DNA from: Marixanthomonas spongiae
GTDB lineage: Bacteria > Bacteroidota > Bacteroidia > Flavobacteriales > Flavobacteriaceae
DNA: 64,000 bases
Reading direction: 5' to 3'
NCBI RefSeq assembly: GCF_003095375.1
Contig: NZ_QEHR01000003.1
Span: forward strand, 186,001-250,000
Part shown: positions 44,801 to 52,184 of the stretch, in pieces
How positions within the stretch are numbered: position 1 is the stretch's first letter
Layout of the letters: each line of letters begins with the position of its first letter
The notes under the pieces: generated by a model
Database searches by the model: none
Seen by the model: only the letters and a program-made list of their open reading frames with translations
Told to the model about the DNA's origin: nothing
Translations under genes and position numbers: made by a program

Positions 44801-45558
44801 AAAGAGGCCAAACCGGGGACGGGCAATAGGTGGTTCCATGCTGGGTAATTGCCGCCGTATTTGCCATTGGTATATAAAGGATGATACATCGCTAACACGA
44901 TAGTGCGCTGCTTGGCTTTTTTGAGCTCGCCTTCCAACTCCTCCAAAAATTTATCCCTGTTCTTTATCTGGCATTTATCGTTCATTTTTGGATGTTTGTT
45001 CCAGTTTTCGATATACCATTGGGTATCGATCATAATTAAATGCACTGCATCGCTGAGTTCTACCTCTTCCAGCGGACAGCCGTTGTTTGGTTCCAAAACG
45101 GAGTCTGAATTAAAGGCTTCTTTTAATAGGTCCTCTTCCCGCTCGAGGCCGTCCACCCCCGATTTCCAGTCCAAGTTTCCGGGCAGTACATTTACAGTAC
45201 CCTGAAAGCCTTTAATGGCTTCCAATTGTTTGTTAATCACTTTTTTTGCTAGTGCCTTTTCTGGGCCGTCATCTTCAGGCATTCCGGCGGGGTAAAAGCT
45301 GTTTCCGAGGAACAAGAGATGATCGTTCTTGGTGTTTTTACCGGCAATGTACTGTTTAAACGATTGCAGTGACAAATTTTTCTCCGTTTCGCCTATATAA
45401 CCGGCATCCCCAATGAGATAAAATGTTTTTTCAATTTCTTTGCCCGTATCAGAAAAATCGGTGGATTGGTAATTGGATGTGTATTGTGGATGGTAAGTAG
45501 CACACGAATTAAAAAGCACGGAAGCTACAATAGTTATAAAGATGTTAATTTTTTTCAT
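41878..45558 (-). CDS. Paralogous metallophosphoesterase-barrel lipoprotein with lost metal ligands
   Basis: A 1226-residue paralogue with the same layout: lipoprotein Cys at residue 19 (FNSC), phosphoesterase-like domain, middle region and surface-antigen barrel. It aligns without gaps at the key motifs, yet GDN is GNS (85-87), GNHE is GNLD (127-130), HH is YH (225-226) and GHEH is GHDQ (295-298). Only the first Asp (D51) and scattered ligands remain, so hydrolase activity is doubtful. In the middle region it has GDWDRHNDQW near 604, where the other copy has DRE. ATG 45558 is preferred to the upstream TTG. First gene of the two-gene operon. Confidence 0.86.
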   Translation of the reverse strand: MKKINIFITIVASVLFNSCATYHPQYTSNYQSTDFSDTGKEIEKTFYLIGDAGYIGETEKNLSLQSFKQYIAGKNTKNDHLLFLGNSFYPAGMPEDDGPEKALAKKVINKQLEAIKGFQGTVNVLPGNLDWKSGVDGLEREEDLLKEAFNSDSVLEPNNGCPLEEVELSDAVHLIMIDTQWYIENWNKHPKMNDKCQIKNRDKFLEELEGELKKAKQRTIVLAMYHPLYTNGKYGGNYPAWNHLLPVPGLASLITQVRSQGAISPQDRFNESYHKLMSRIEVLVKDHENLVLVSGHDQSLQYIEGAHAKQVVAGSGGGATAAAIDENGLFSYGGQGFAKLTIYKDRSTAVTFFKAEKDGSSTKLFEKEIIQPEKTFDTSKLPKTFPKTVQSKVYADSLVNRSGFFKALWGDHYRSVYGKEVMAPTVDLDTLYGGLTAERAGGGHQTVSLRLVDKEGHDYNMRTLKKSAVQFLQTVILKNEVIESDFRNTLPEDLILDFYTAAHPYGAFAIPKLADAANVFHTNPKLFYVPKQKALGNFNETYGDALYMIVERPDEEYDGPLFDYAEDIISTDDVLEEIRDDEENKINQKAYIRARLFDMLIGDWDRHNDQWRFALQEDEEGNKIYTPIPRDRDQVFANFDGGLLDIARTLISATRQFQVYGPELKHTKWFNSAGIKLDRALAENYGREEWLAQAEFIKKNVTDTVIEQAFKDLPKAVQDETSEKIIENLKGRRDNIVKIASEYYDYFSNLQIITGTDKDDIFEITRLPNGKTNVKAYRNKGGDKADLIIDRTYAKDDTKELWIYGLDDDDLFKVKGKGERPIFIRIIGGQNHDTYDIENGSRIKVYDQKAKKNTIKNKGGAAFRITNNYNFNTYNYIKENKTTNLLLPAFGYNADDGFLLGLTDTFTVHGFQENPFKQKHSIKAGYYFATKSFDINYSGEFANIFGDWNFLAEGHYRSPNFSENFFGFGNETENFDDDLGKDYNRVRIGSYGGALGIKKDGRYGSTFTFKAKFEGVEVEGTNDRFISDIGYPDADQRKYFASAEGTYTYESYDNKANPKRGMLASLTAGGTQNLDDSDRVFGYLTPKLGFYNALTNNKKLVLNTKAFGHFNIGNNFEFYQGAQLGRDYGLRGYRRDRFTGRSALAGGADLRYSFNSFNTAVTPLQIGVFGGYDIGRVWIPNDTSNVWHDSYGGGFWINAADLLSGTVNIFTGDEGVQFSFKVAFSM

Positions 45559-45614
45559 AAGCAAATTAAAGCGTAGTATTTTTAGTAATTTGGTTAATCT
45601 AAATTCAACCTTTT

Positions 45615-46817
45615 ATGAGCGACATCGTTGAAGTTACAGACAATTTTGTGCTTAACCTTTTTAAGGAAAAACTACCCAATACCTTTGTTTATCACAACTA
45701 TTCGCACACAAATCGCGTCTATAAAAGTATAAACGAAATTATTGAAGACTCCCAAATTTCTGTTAAAGATGCAACCATACTAAAGCTTGCCGCCTTGTTG
45801 CACGATACTGGCTATATTGTAAAACGCGAAGGCCACGAAGAAGAAAGCGTAAAAATAGCCCGTGAGTTTTTAGAATCGAAAGACGTGGACCAAGACATCA
45901 TCGATGGGGTGGAAAAATGTATTATGGCCACCAAATTCAAAGGCACTACGCCCAAGGATCATATGGAAGAAATTATGCGCGATGCCGACTCGTCCCACTT
46001 TGGCAAAGACTACTTTCAAGAAGCCAGCGAATTTTTACGGCAGGAATACATTGCCCAAAACATCAAAAATTTCACTCCCCAAGAATGGCGGGACGAAAAC
46101 ATTGACCTTCTTATCAACGAGCACAAATTCTACACCTCGTATGCATTGAAAAATTGGCAACATACCAAGCAGGAAAACTTGGCCGATTTAATAAAGAAGA
46201 ACAAGAAAATAAGTAAAAAAAGAAATAAAGAAGAATACAAGGCCAAACTGAAGGCCAAATACAAAGACAAAAGCGTGGACCGCGGCATACAGACGTTTTA
46301 CCGTACGGCACTGCGGAACCACATAAAATTGAGCGATATTGCCGATACCAAGGCGAATATCCTGCTCTCGGTAAATGCCATTATCATTTCGTTGGTGCTT
46401 TCCAATTTGCTTTCTAAGTTGGACAACCCCTCCAACGATTATTTAATTATCCCAACGGCTATTTTTGTTATTTTCAGTACGGTTACGATGATCCTTTCGG
46501 TTATTGCCACACGGCCCAATGTTACGCGGGGCGAGTTTACCAAGGAAGATGTTGACAATAAAAGCGTGAACCTGGCTTTCTTCGGAAATTTTCATAGAAT
46601 GGAACTCAAGGAATACGAATGGGCCATCGAAGAATTGCTGAAAGACCGTGACTACGTTTATACCGCACTTACCAAGGACTTGTACTTTTTAGGAAAGGTA
46701 TTGGACAGAAAGTACCGTATTTTACGGTGGACCTATACCATTTTCGTGACCGGCACCATCATCTCGATTTTGGCTTTTGCCATCTCCTTTTATTTCGGTG
46801 GCTCGCGGTTGGCTTAG
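45615..46817 (+). CDS. HD-domain phosphohydrolase fused to Pycsar-effector-like (DUF5706) membrane domain
   Basis: A 400-residue protein. Residues about 1-160 are an HD domain: YHNYSHT (H27, H31), LLHDTG (H63, D64) and a later MRDADSSHFG, the metal ligands of cyclic-nucleotide or nucleotide phosphohydrolases. A lysine-rich linker (about 190-225) follows. Residues about 230-390 match the DUF5706/PycTM pattern: DTKANILLSVNAIIISL helix, a second helix ending SVIATRP, the soluble RGEFTKEDV and FFGNFHRM part and a C-terminal helix. PycTM is the membrane effector domain of Pycsar anti-phage systems. No nucleotide cyclase is adjacent. The stop overlaps the convergent GAF gene by 4 bases. Confidence 0.85.
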   Translation: MSDIVEVTDNFVLNLFKEKLPNTFVYHNYSHTNRVYKSINEIIEDSQISVKDATILKLAALLHDTGYIVKREGHEEESVKIAREFLESKDVDQDIIDGVEKCIMATKFKGTTPKDHMEEIMRDADSSHFGKDYFQEASEFLRQEYIAQNIKNFTPQEWRDENIDLLINEHKFYTSYALKNWQHTKQENLADLIKKNKKISKKRNKEEYKAKLKAKYKDKSVDRGIQTFYRTALRNHIKLSDIADTKANILLSVNAIIISLVLSNLLSKLDNPSNDYLIIPTAIFVIFSTVTMILSVIATRPNVTRGEFTKEDVDNKSVNLAFFGNFHRMELKEYEWAIEELLKDRDYVYTALTKDLYFLGKVLDRKYRILRWTYTIFVTGTIISILAFAISFYFGGSRLA

Positions 46818-49186
46818 TTGGCTATTTCAGAAATTAAATCGTCGTAGGTATAGTATTCTTTTTTGTTATCTTTCTGTTTGGAATACAACACACTTACCCG
46901 AATGGCTTTTAAGCCCGTGACGCCTTGAAGGTCTTCCAGTTCAACAATTTCAACATCGGTGTCCAATTGTTTTTTGTGTTGCAAAAAGGTGATGTATTTC
47001 AAATATTCTTTTTCGTCTTCTTTTTGCGAATAGATGATCACGATTTTCCCTTCTTGGGTAACGCGTTCTTCGGTCCCTTTTATGTTGGCTTTGTCCACCC
47101 GTTTTTTTACCACTTCGTAGCGGGCGTTGTAGGTGCCGTCCACATCAAAACGTTTTTCGTCCATCCGGAAACGCAGCGACAGGGAGTTGTTGAACGCTAA
47201 AATCATGGACGCCACGGTTAATGGAACGGGCAATTGGTCTTTTATTTTGTAGTAACTGTTTTCCATCTCGCACATAACCTGCAACTGCCATAACCTTAAG
47301 TTGTAAAGGTAAATTTTATCGAAGCTGTTATTTTTGGTGATGGCCTCGCCTATATAGAGGTTGTGCTCTACCCCATCGGTTTTAAAGCGCTCAAAATAAT
47401 GCGGGTACATGGCCTGAGCTTCGACCTGTTTTTTATCGATTATGGATGCCATGCGCTTGTTGATGATCATCACGGCATCGTCATAGTCTTTTCGGTGTTT
47501 ATAGATCAAGCCGCTGTTTTGGTCTATTCGTTGGTCGTAGTCTTCAATAAGGTTTTTTATAGATTCGTTTTTAGTTGCCAAATGTTTAAAGAGCGGTATT
47601 ATTTCAGAATGCAAAAACTTCAGCACTTGGCGTTCGCTATCCACTTGTAGACCGTCCCGGAGTTCGGTGAGGTAGTTTGAAATCCTGAACTGTAAATGCT
47701 CATATATAGGCAAAGGTTCTAAGGTATGGATTTGTTTAATGATCTCCTGAATGTGTTCCAACTGAAGGATCAAGTCTTTTATCGTTGCTTGGTTCCGCAC
47801 TTCCGAAGAGCTTTTTATATCGATTTGCCCATAGAGCGGGAATACATCTTCAAAAACCACTTCCTTAAAATAAGTAGGGGTTCCTTGCGCAATGGATTTT
47901 AAATAGCGTTTTGCTTCATTACGGAATTTCCAGTGTACGCTGGGATGCAGCGAGGTGCACTCTTCTTGGATAATGAGTTCAAGCTTGTTTTCTATTTGTT
48001 TTTTGCTCCTTATTACCGAATCGACCAAAAATGGCATAATGGTTTTAAGCTTATTGGCATTGATTGAATTTAGGTGGTTTATGTTTGGGGAAACCAGCTC
48101 CAAAACACCCAACACCTTGCCTTCTTTATTGATAATGGACGCCAAAATGGCACTTTTTATGCCTTGGTTCAGCAGTTTTTTGTACAATTTATTGTCCGGA
48201 TACCGTTTATGATATTTGGGCACATTCGATATGCAATAAAACTCTTTTTGCTTAAAAAGTTTGTAATACGATGCCTCACAAAGCGCCGTTTGGCAGTGCT
48301 CTCTGTCTTTCTGATTTAAAATATAACTGTCCACATCCTTAAAGATGAATTTCTCGAACAATTGATCTTCCTCGTTAAATTCCGAAAAACCGATTTGCAA
48401 TTCCTTTAGTTGGAAAATGGATTTGAAGATGCTTTCAAAACTTTCGGAAATGTTATCTTTTTCAAGATTGTTTCGCAGCAAATTCGATTTAAAGTTCGAT
48501 ATGGATACGTCCAAGGTAACATCAAACAGGTTGGCAATTACAAAGCCTTTGAAAACCCAGCTTCCCGGCGGGAATTTTTCTTTCCAAAGGGCAATGTTGG
48601 TAAATCCGTCGATCAACTCTTCAAAATCATTTTTGGTAATCTCCTTTGCTTTATCTGTTTTTATGAAGTCCACGAAATCGCCATTGTACATGACCCTATA
48701 ATTGTGCTCTATCCCGTGTTTATCGGGAATTTTATAATGCCAAGGCGTTTTAAAATCCACTTGATAGCCATAATGCACACTCAGGATGATGCAACAGGCC
48801 ATGATGTACATATGGTCTTCGTCGAGGTTGTTGAAGTGCGGTTCGTAATCGGTTACAGCTTCTGAAAGTATGTGTTTATACCGTTTTGTGGACTTAAAAA
48901 CCAAGTTTTGAAATGGGATGGTTGCTGCCCGTATTTCATTTTCCTGAAGGATGGGCGAAAACAGGTCACTGAGGATGACATCGATCTGGGGAGCATATGC
49001 TTCCAGTTCTTTTTTATCATCAAAACCGGTTGAAAGCTTTGGATATGCTTCAGCAATGGCCATTACCGCTTGGGCACGCTCCTTTTCAACACTGTTGGAA
49101 GCGTTTAATTGTTGGCGGTACTTCTCGAAAAGTTTAGCGAAACTTATCTGTACCTGAAATGGAAAATCGTTATTTTTTGCTTTCAT
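46814..49186 (-). CDS. Large GAF-domain protein, function unknown
   Basis: About 790 residues without signal peptide or membrane helix. The N-terminal 250 residues are unfamiliar; residues about 290-420 resemble a GAF domain (FYCISNVPKYHKRYPDNKL, then SAILASIINKEGKVLGVLEL); the rest is helical, with a final alpha/beta part containing GKIVIIYSQKEDEKEY. I do not recognise an enzymatic motif. ATG 49186 (start KAKNNDFPFQVQISFAKLF) is preferred; the frame extends 27 codons upstream with unlikely composition. It converges on the HD-PycTM gene with a 4-base overlap of stop codons. A sensory role is only suggested by the GAF fold. Confidence 0.75.
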   Translation of the reverse strand: MKAKNNDFPFQVQISFAKLFEKYRQQLNASNSVEKERAQAVMAIAEAYPKLSTGFDDKKELEAYAPQIDVILSDLFSPILQENEIRAATIPFQNLVFKSTKRYKHILSEAVTDYEPHFNNLDEDHMYIMACCIILSVHYGYQVDFKTPWHYKIPDKHGIEHNYRVMYNGDFVDFIKTDKAKEITKNDFEELIDGFTNIALWKEKFPPGSWVFKGFVIANLFDVTLDVSISNFKSNLLRNNLEKDNISESFESIFKSIFQLKELQIGFSEFNEEDQLFEKFIFKDVDSYILNQKDREHCQTALCEASYYKLFKQKEFYCISNVPKYHKRYPDNKLYKKLLNQGIKSAILASIINKEGKVLGVLELVSPNINHLNSINANKLKTIMPFLVDSVIRSKKQIENKLELIIQEECTSLHPSVHWKFRNEAKRYLKSIAQGTPTYFKEVVFEDVFPLYGQIDIKSSSEVRNQATIKDLILQLEHIQEIIKQIHTLEPLPIYEHLQFRISNYLTELRDGLQVDSERQVLKFLHSEIIPLFKHLATKNESIKNLIEDYDQRIDQNSGLIYKHRKDYDDAVMIINKRMASIIDKKQVEAQAMYPHYFERFKTDGVEHNLYIGEAITKNNSFDKIYLYNLRLWQLQVMCEMENSYYKIKDQLPVPLTVASMILAFNNSLSLRFRMDEKRFDVDGTYNARYEVVKKRVDKANIKGTEERVTQEGKIVIIYSQKEDEKEYLKYITFLQHKKQLDTDVEIVELEDLQGVTGLKAIRVSVLYSKQKDNKKEYYTYDDLISEIAN

Positions 49187-49308
49187 TTTCAAATGGTTAC
49201 GCCGCTGTGTAACTACTAATTTATGGTATATTTCCTGTTTAAAACCCTTGTTGTGACAAATTAACATTTATTTGAGAACCGCTTTTTTTTTTCGGCAACA
49301 AATACTGT

Positions 49309-49316
49309 TATTTTTG
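49309..49316 (+). promoter_or_regulatory. -7 promoter box (TATTTTTGC) before the TlpA-like gene
   Basis: TATTTTTG plus C, 20 bases before ATG 49337. A run of ten T (49283-49292) lies where the -33 element would be, so tract length could affect promoter strength. Confidence 0.6.
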
Positions 49317-49336
49317 CGCCTACAAATATACCTATT

Positions 49337-50467
49337 ATGAGACGAATATTAGTTACTTTACTTACAACCATCCTTTTAATTTCCTGTGCCGAAGACAGCA
49401 ATACCTACACGTTGCAAGGAACGGCCAAAAACTTTGAAGACGGCACCAACGTATATGTTTACAGCATTAAGGAAAACAACCAGCCCAAGGTAATCGATAC
49501 CCTTACCATAACCAACGGTACTTTTAAGGGCACTTATCCCAAAAGCGACAGCCTTTTTGTGAATTACCTTACCGTGGACGGGGTACGGGCAAATATTGTG
49601 TATTTTCCCGAAAACAAAGATTTAGAAGCAACGCTTTACAAAGACAGCATTAGTGCATCGTACGTTAGCGGAGGCAAGCAGAACGAAGCATTCCGGGAAT
49701 TTTCAGAAAATATGCGCGATTTGAACCAAAAAAAGCAGGATCAGGTAGCGCAATTCCGAGCGGCACAATCCAGTGGCGATACGGATGCCGTACAGCAAAT
49801 TCAAAAAGAAAACCAAGCGTTAATGGACGAAGAAACCAGCTATAAAAAAGAGTTTATAAAGAACAATAAAAACTCCTTGTTTGCCGTGATGTTGCTTTCT
49901 GAAATGATCAACCGCAAAGAAATGACCGCTCAAGAAGCTAGTGAAGTGATCGATAACCTGTCGCCCAAAGTAGCCGCCTCCCCGATGGTAAAACAGGTGG
50001 AAGCTATGATAAAAAACGCCAAAAAAGTAGATGTTGGTTCTAAAGCACCTAATTTTAGCGGCCCCACCCCAGAAGGCGACACCCTTTCATTAAAAGATGC
50101 GCTGGGCACCTATACCATTATCGATTTTTGGGCCTCTTGGTGCAAACCCTGCCGTGTGGAAAACCCCAATGTGGTAAAAGTGTACGAGAAATACCATGAC
50201 AAAGGGTTGAACATCATCAGTGTTTCCTTAGACCGAAAAGGGCAGAAAGATAAATGGATCAAAGCCATTGCCGACGACAATATGGACTGGTACCACATAT
50301 CGAACCTTCAGTTTTGGCAAGACCCCATTGCCAGGGAATATAACGTAAGGGCAATCCCAGCTACCTTCCTTTTGGATGAAAACGGAACGATTATCGACAA
50401 AAACCTCCGTGGTGCCGCTCTTGGCGCTAAGATGGAGTCGTTGTTGGGAGACGGGGCAGCCAACTAA
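49337..50467 (+). CDS. TlpA/ResA-like thioredoxin lipoprotein with N-terminal DUF4369
   Basis: A 376-residue lipoprotein with signal MRRILVTLLTTILLISC (Cys at 17). The N-terminal beta-rich DUF4369-type region starts at TYTLQGTAKNFEDGTNVYVY. A helical middle is followed by a C-terminal thioredoxin fold of the AhpC/TSA-TlpA type: GSKAPNFSGPTPEGDTLSLK, the redox motif WASWCKPCRVENP near residue 268 and the cis-proline loop RAIPATFLL. It probably reduces disulfides in the periplasm. It is a single-gene unit with its own promoter and terminator. The redox partner is unknown. Confidence 0.9.
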   Translation: MRRILVTLLTTILLISCAEDSNTYTLQGTAKNFEDGTNVYVYSIKENNQPKVIDTLTITNGTFKGTYPKSDSLFVNYLTVDGVRANIVYFPENKDLEATLYKDSISASYVSGGKQNEAFREFSENMRDLNQKKQDQVAQFRAAQSSGDTDAVQQIQKENQALMDEETSYKKEFIKNNKNSLFAVMLLSEMINRKEMTAQEASEVIDNLSPKVAASPMVKQVEAMIKNAKKVDVGSKAPNFSGPTPEGDTLSLKDALGTYTIIDFWASWCKPCRVENPNVVKVYEKYHDKGLNIISVSLDRKGQKDKWIKAIADDNMDWYHISNLQFWQDPIAREYNVRAIPATFLLDENGTIIDKNLRGAALGAKMESLLGDGAAN

Positions 50468-50487
50468 CAACTTGTTGCTATAACGTA

Positions 50488-50524
50488 AAAACCTTCACAA
50501 CAGTTTGAATTGTGAAGGTTTTTT
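50488..50524 (+). terminator. Rho-independent terminator after the TlpA-like gene
   Basis: AAAACCTTCACAA (50488-50500) pairs with TTGTGAAGGTTTT (50510-50522) around a 9-base loop, ending in a T run. The stem is perfect over 13 bp and could also work in the reverse direction. Confidence 0.88.
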
Positions 50525-50767
50525 ATGTGCTGATTATAAGTATTGATTCTAAAGCAAATCTTTAGGTCGGTTTAGTTTTACAAAAAAATGACATACGACT
50601 TAAAGACGTAGGATGCAGGAAAATAATCATTTCTCAGTCTTAACCCTGCCTGTTTTTTTGGCGGGTTTTACATCATATCATCATAGGTCAATTTCAAGAC
50701 TTGTTTATATTGAGCAATAAACCAACATAATAGCTGTTTTTGGCTTAAGTTGATTTCAGCTGCAAAA

Positions 50768-51457
50768 TTAATTCAACAAAAAACTCACGTTGACTGTTGT
50801 TCTTATTTCAATCTGCCCTGGGGCGATGGGTTGTTGTCCTCCAGAGGCATCGCTTTCCATCATGGCCGTTTTGTACATGGGTGGCTGTGGATAATCTGGT
50901 TTTTGAAATTCACTGATCATCACTGCTTTTCCAATGGCTTGGCCCAAGGCACTGGCGTATTCTTCGGCTTTCGCCTTAGCGTTTTCAACAGCTTTTTTTC
51001 GGGCTTGCGATTTCAACGCTTCTTCATTAGAGACCGAAAAACTCACGCCATCGATACGGTTAATGCCACTTTGCAGCAATCCGTTCATTAAATCTTCATA
51101 TTTTGACAGGTCTTTCAGCTTGATGGAAATAGCCTGATTGGCACTGTAATTATAGGTTTTACTGTTGTGATCGTAGTTTTTGTTCAACCGGATGTACTGT
51201 GTTTTTACATCTTTATCATCAATGCCCATTTTCTTGATAAATGAAAGCACTTTAGAGACCGTCCGGTCGTTTTCCTGTTTAATGATGGTAGCATCTTTCC
51301 CGCTGCTTTCTACCCGGATATTGATATTAGCTTCATCTGGAACGGTTTTTACAATTCCTTCGCCAGAGACCGATACGGTAGGCTGTTGGGTGTTTTGAGC
51401 GTGTGTCATTATTGTTGTGGTTAAAAGGATCACTAAAATTTGAACTGTCTTTTTCAT
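50768..51457 (-). CDS. SIMPL-domain (DUF541) periplasmic protein
   Basis: A 229-residue secreted protein with signal peptide (hydrophobic residues about 4-18, cleavage after THAQ). The SIMPL domain starts VSVSGEGIVKTVPDEANI and includes IDGVSFSVSNEEALKSQARKKAVENAKAKAEEYA and a closing ETRTTVNVSF-like strand. Family members form oligomeric shells, and some have been linked to oxidative stress; no specific function can be read here. ATG 51457 follows the rhomboid gene stop by 11 bases, so the two form an operon. Confidence 0.9.
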   Translation of the reverse strand: MKKTVQILVILLTTTIMTHAQNTQQPTVSVSGEGIVKTVPDEANINIRVESSGKDATIIKQENDRTVSKVLSFIKKMGIDDKDVKTQYIRLNKNYDHNSKTYNYSANQAISIKLKDLSKYEDLMNGLLQSGINRIDGVSFSVSNEEALKSQARKKAVENAKAKAEEYASALGQAIGKAVMISEFQKPDYPQPPMYKTAMMESDASGGQQPIAPGQIEIRTTVNVSFLLN

Positions 51458-51468
51458 AATTTTTATTT

Positions 51469-52119
51469 TTAAATTTTTCCGAGTTTGTGCAAGACAAACA
51501 ATAATATAATGGGAATCGCCAGTACGGCAACAATCCACAATTGCGTTTGCAATAAAATGGGTGCAAAGGCAATGGTCAATACATACCCTGCAATAGCCCC
51601 GCCAAAGTGTGCATCATGGCCAATATTTCCTAATCTGCTTTTCATTCCGTAGATCGAATAGAGCAAATACAAGATACCAAAAATCCAGGCAGGGATGGCG
51701 ATTGGAATAAAAAACAGGTACAAGCCCATATCGGGATAGAACAAAATAGCCGAATACAATACGCCAGTAACCGCACCGCTGGCTCCCACCGCACTGTAAT
51801 AGTATTCGTCCTTATGGAAAAAGAACGACAATAAATTGCCCACGATAAGGCTCGCCAAGTAAATCAATATAAATTTAACGGTCCCTACCGAGCTTATTAC
51901 CACATTGGCAAAAAAGAACAGCGTGAACATATTGAAAAACAAATGTGCCCAGTCCACGTGCAAAAAACCAGAAGTGAGCATCCGCAACTGTTCGCCACGC
52001 CGTATCCCCGCAATGTTGAACTTGTACTTTTCAAAAAAAGAAAAATCGTTAAAGCCTTTTAACGAAACAATTACATTAGCTGCAATAATGATGATGGTCG
52101 CAATGTGGAGTTGTGGCAT
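51469..52119 (-). CDS. Rhomboid-family intramembrane serine protease
   Basis: A 216-residue protein with six predicted membrane helices. The catalytic Ser is in GASGA (S114), the partner His in DAHFGG (H171), and the oxyanion-side His and Asn in HLFFNMF (H59, N63). The loop motif RRGEQLRMLTSGFLH before these is typical. It cleaves membrane proteins within the bilayer; the substrates are unknown. It is co-transcribed with the SIMPL gene and diverges from the acyltransferase gene. Confidence 0.93.
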   Translation of the reverse strand: MPQLHIATIIIIAANVIVSLKGFNDFSFFEKYKFNIAGIRRGEQLRMLTSGFLHVDWAHLFFNMFTLFFFANVVISSVGTVKFILIYLASLIVGNLLSFFFHKDEYYYSAVGASGAVTGVLYSAILFYPDMGLYLFFIPIAIPAWIFGILYLLYSIYGMKSRLGNIGHDAHFGGAIAGYVLTIAFAPILLQTQLWIVAVLAIPIILLFVLHKLGKI

Positions 52120-52162
52120 AGCTATTCAATAAAATTAAACGGTTTTATGCGATAAAATTAGT

Positions 52163-52170
52163 TAGTTTTG
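52163..52170 (+). promoter_or_regulatory. -7 promoter box (TAGTTTTG) before the acyltransferase gene
   Basis: TAGTTTTG ends 14 bases before ATG 52185. The in-frame GTG at 52170 overlaps the last base of the box, which argues for the ATG as start. Confidence 0.5.
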
Positions 52171-52184
52171 TGGTAAATCTACCT

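Noticed and set aside
50641-50675. Hairpin-like AACCCTGCC ... GGCGGGTT in the gap before the SIMPL gene
   Set aside because: The stem has a bulge, the T run lies in the loop and the strand served is unclear; not strong enough to call a terminator.
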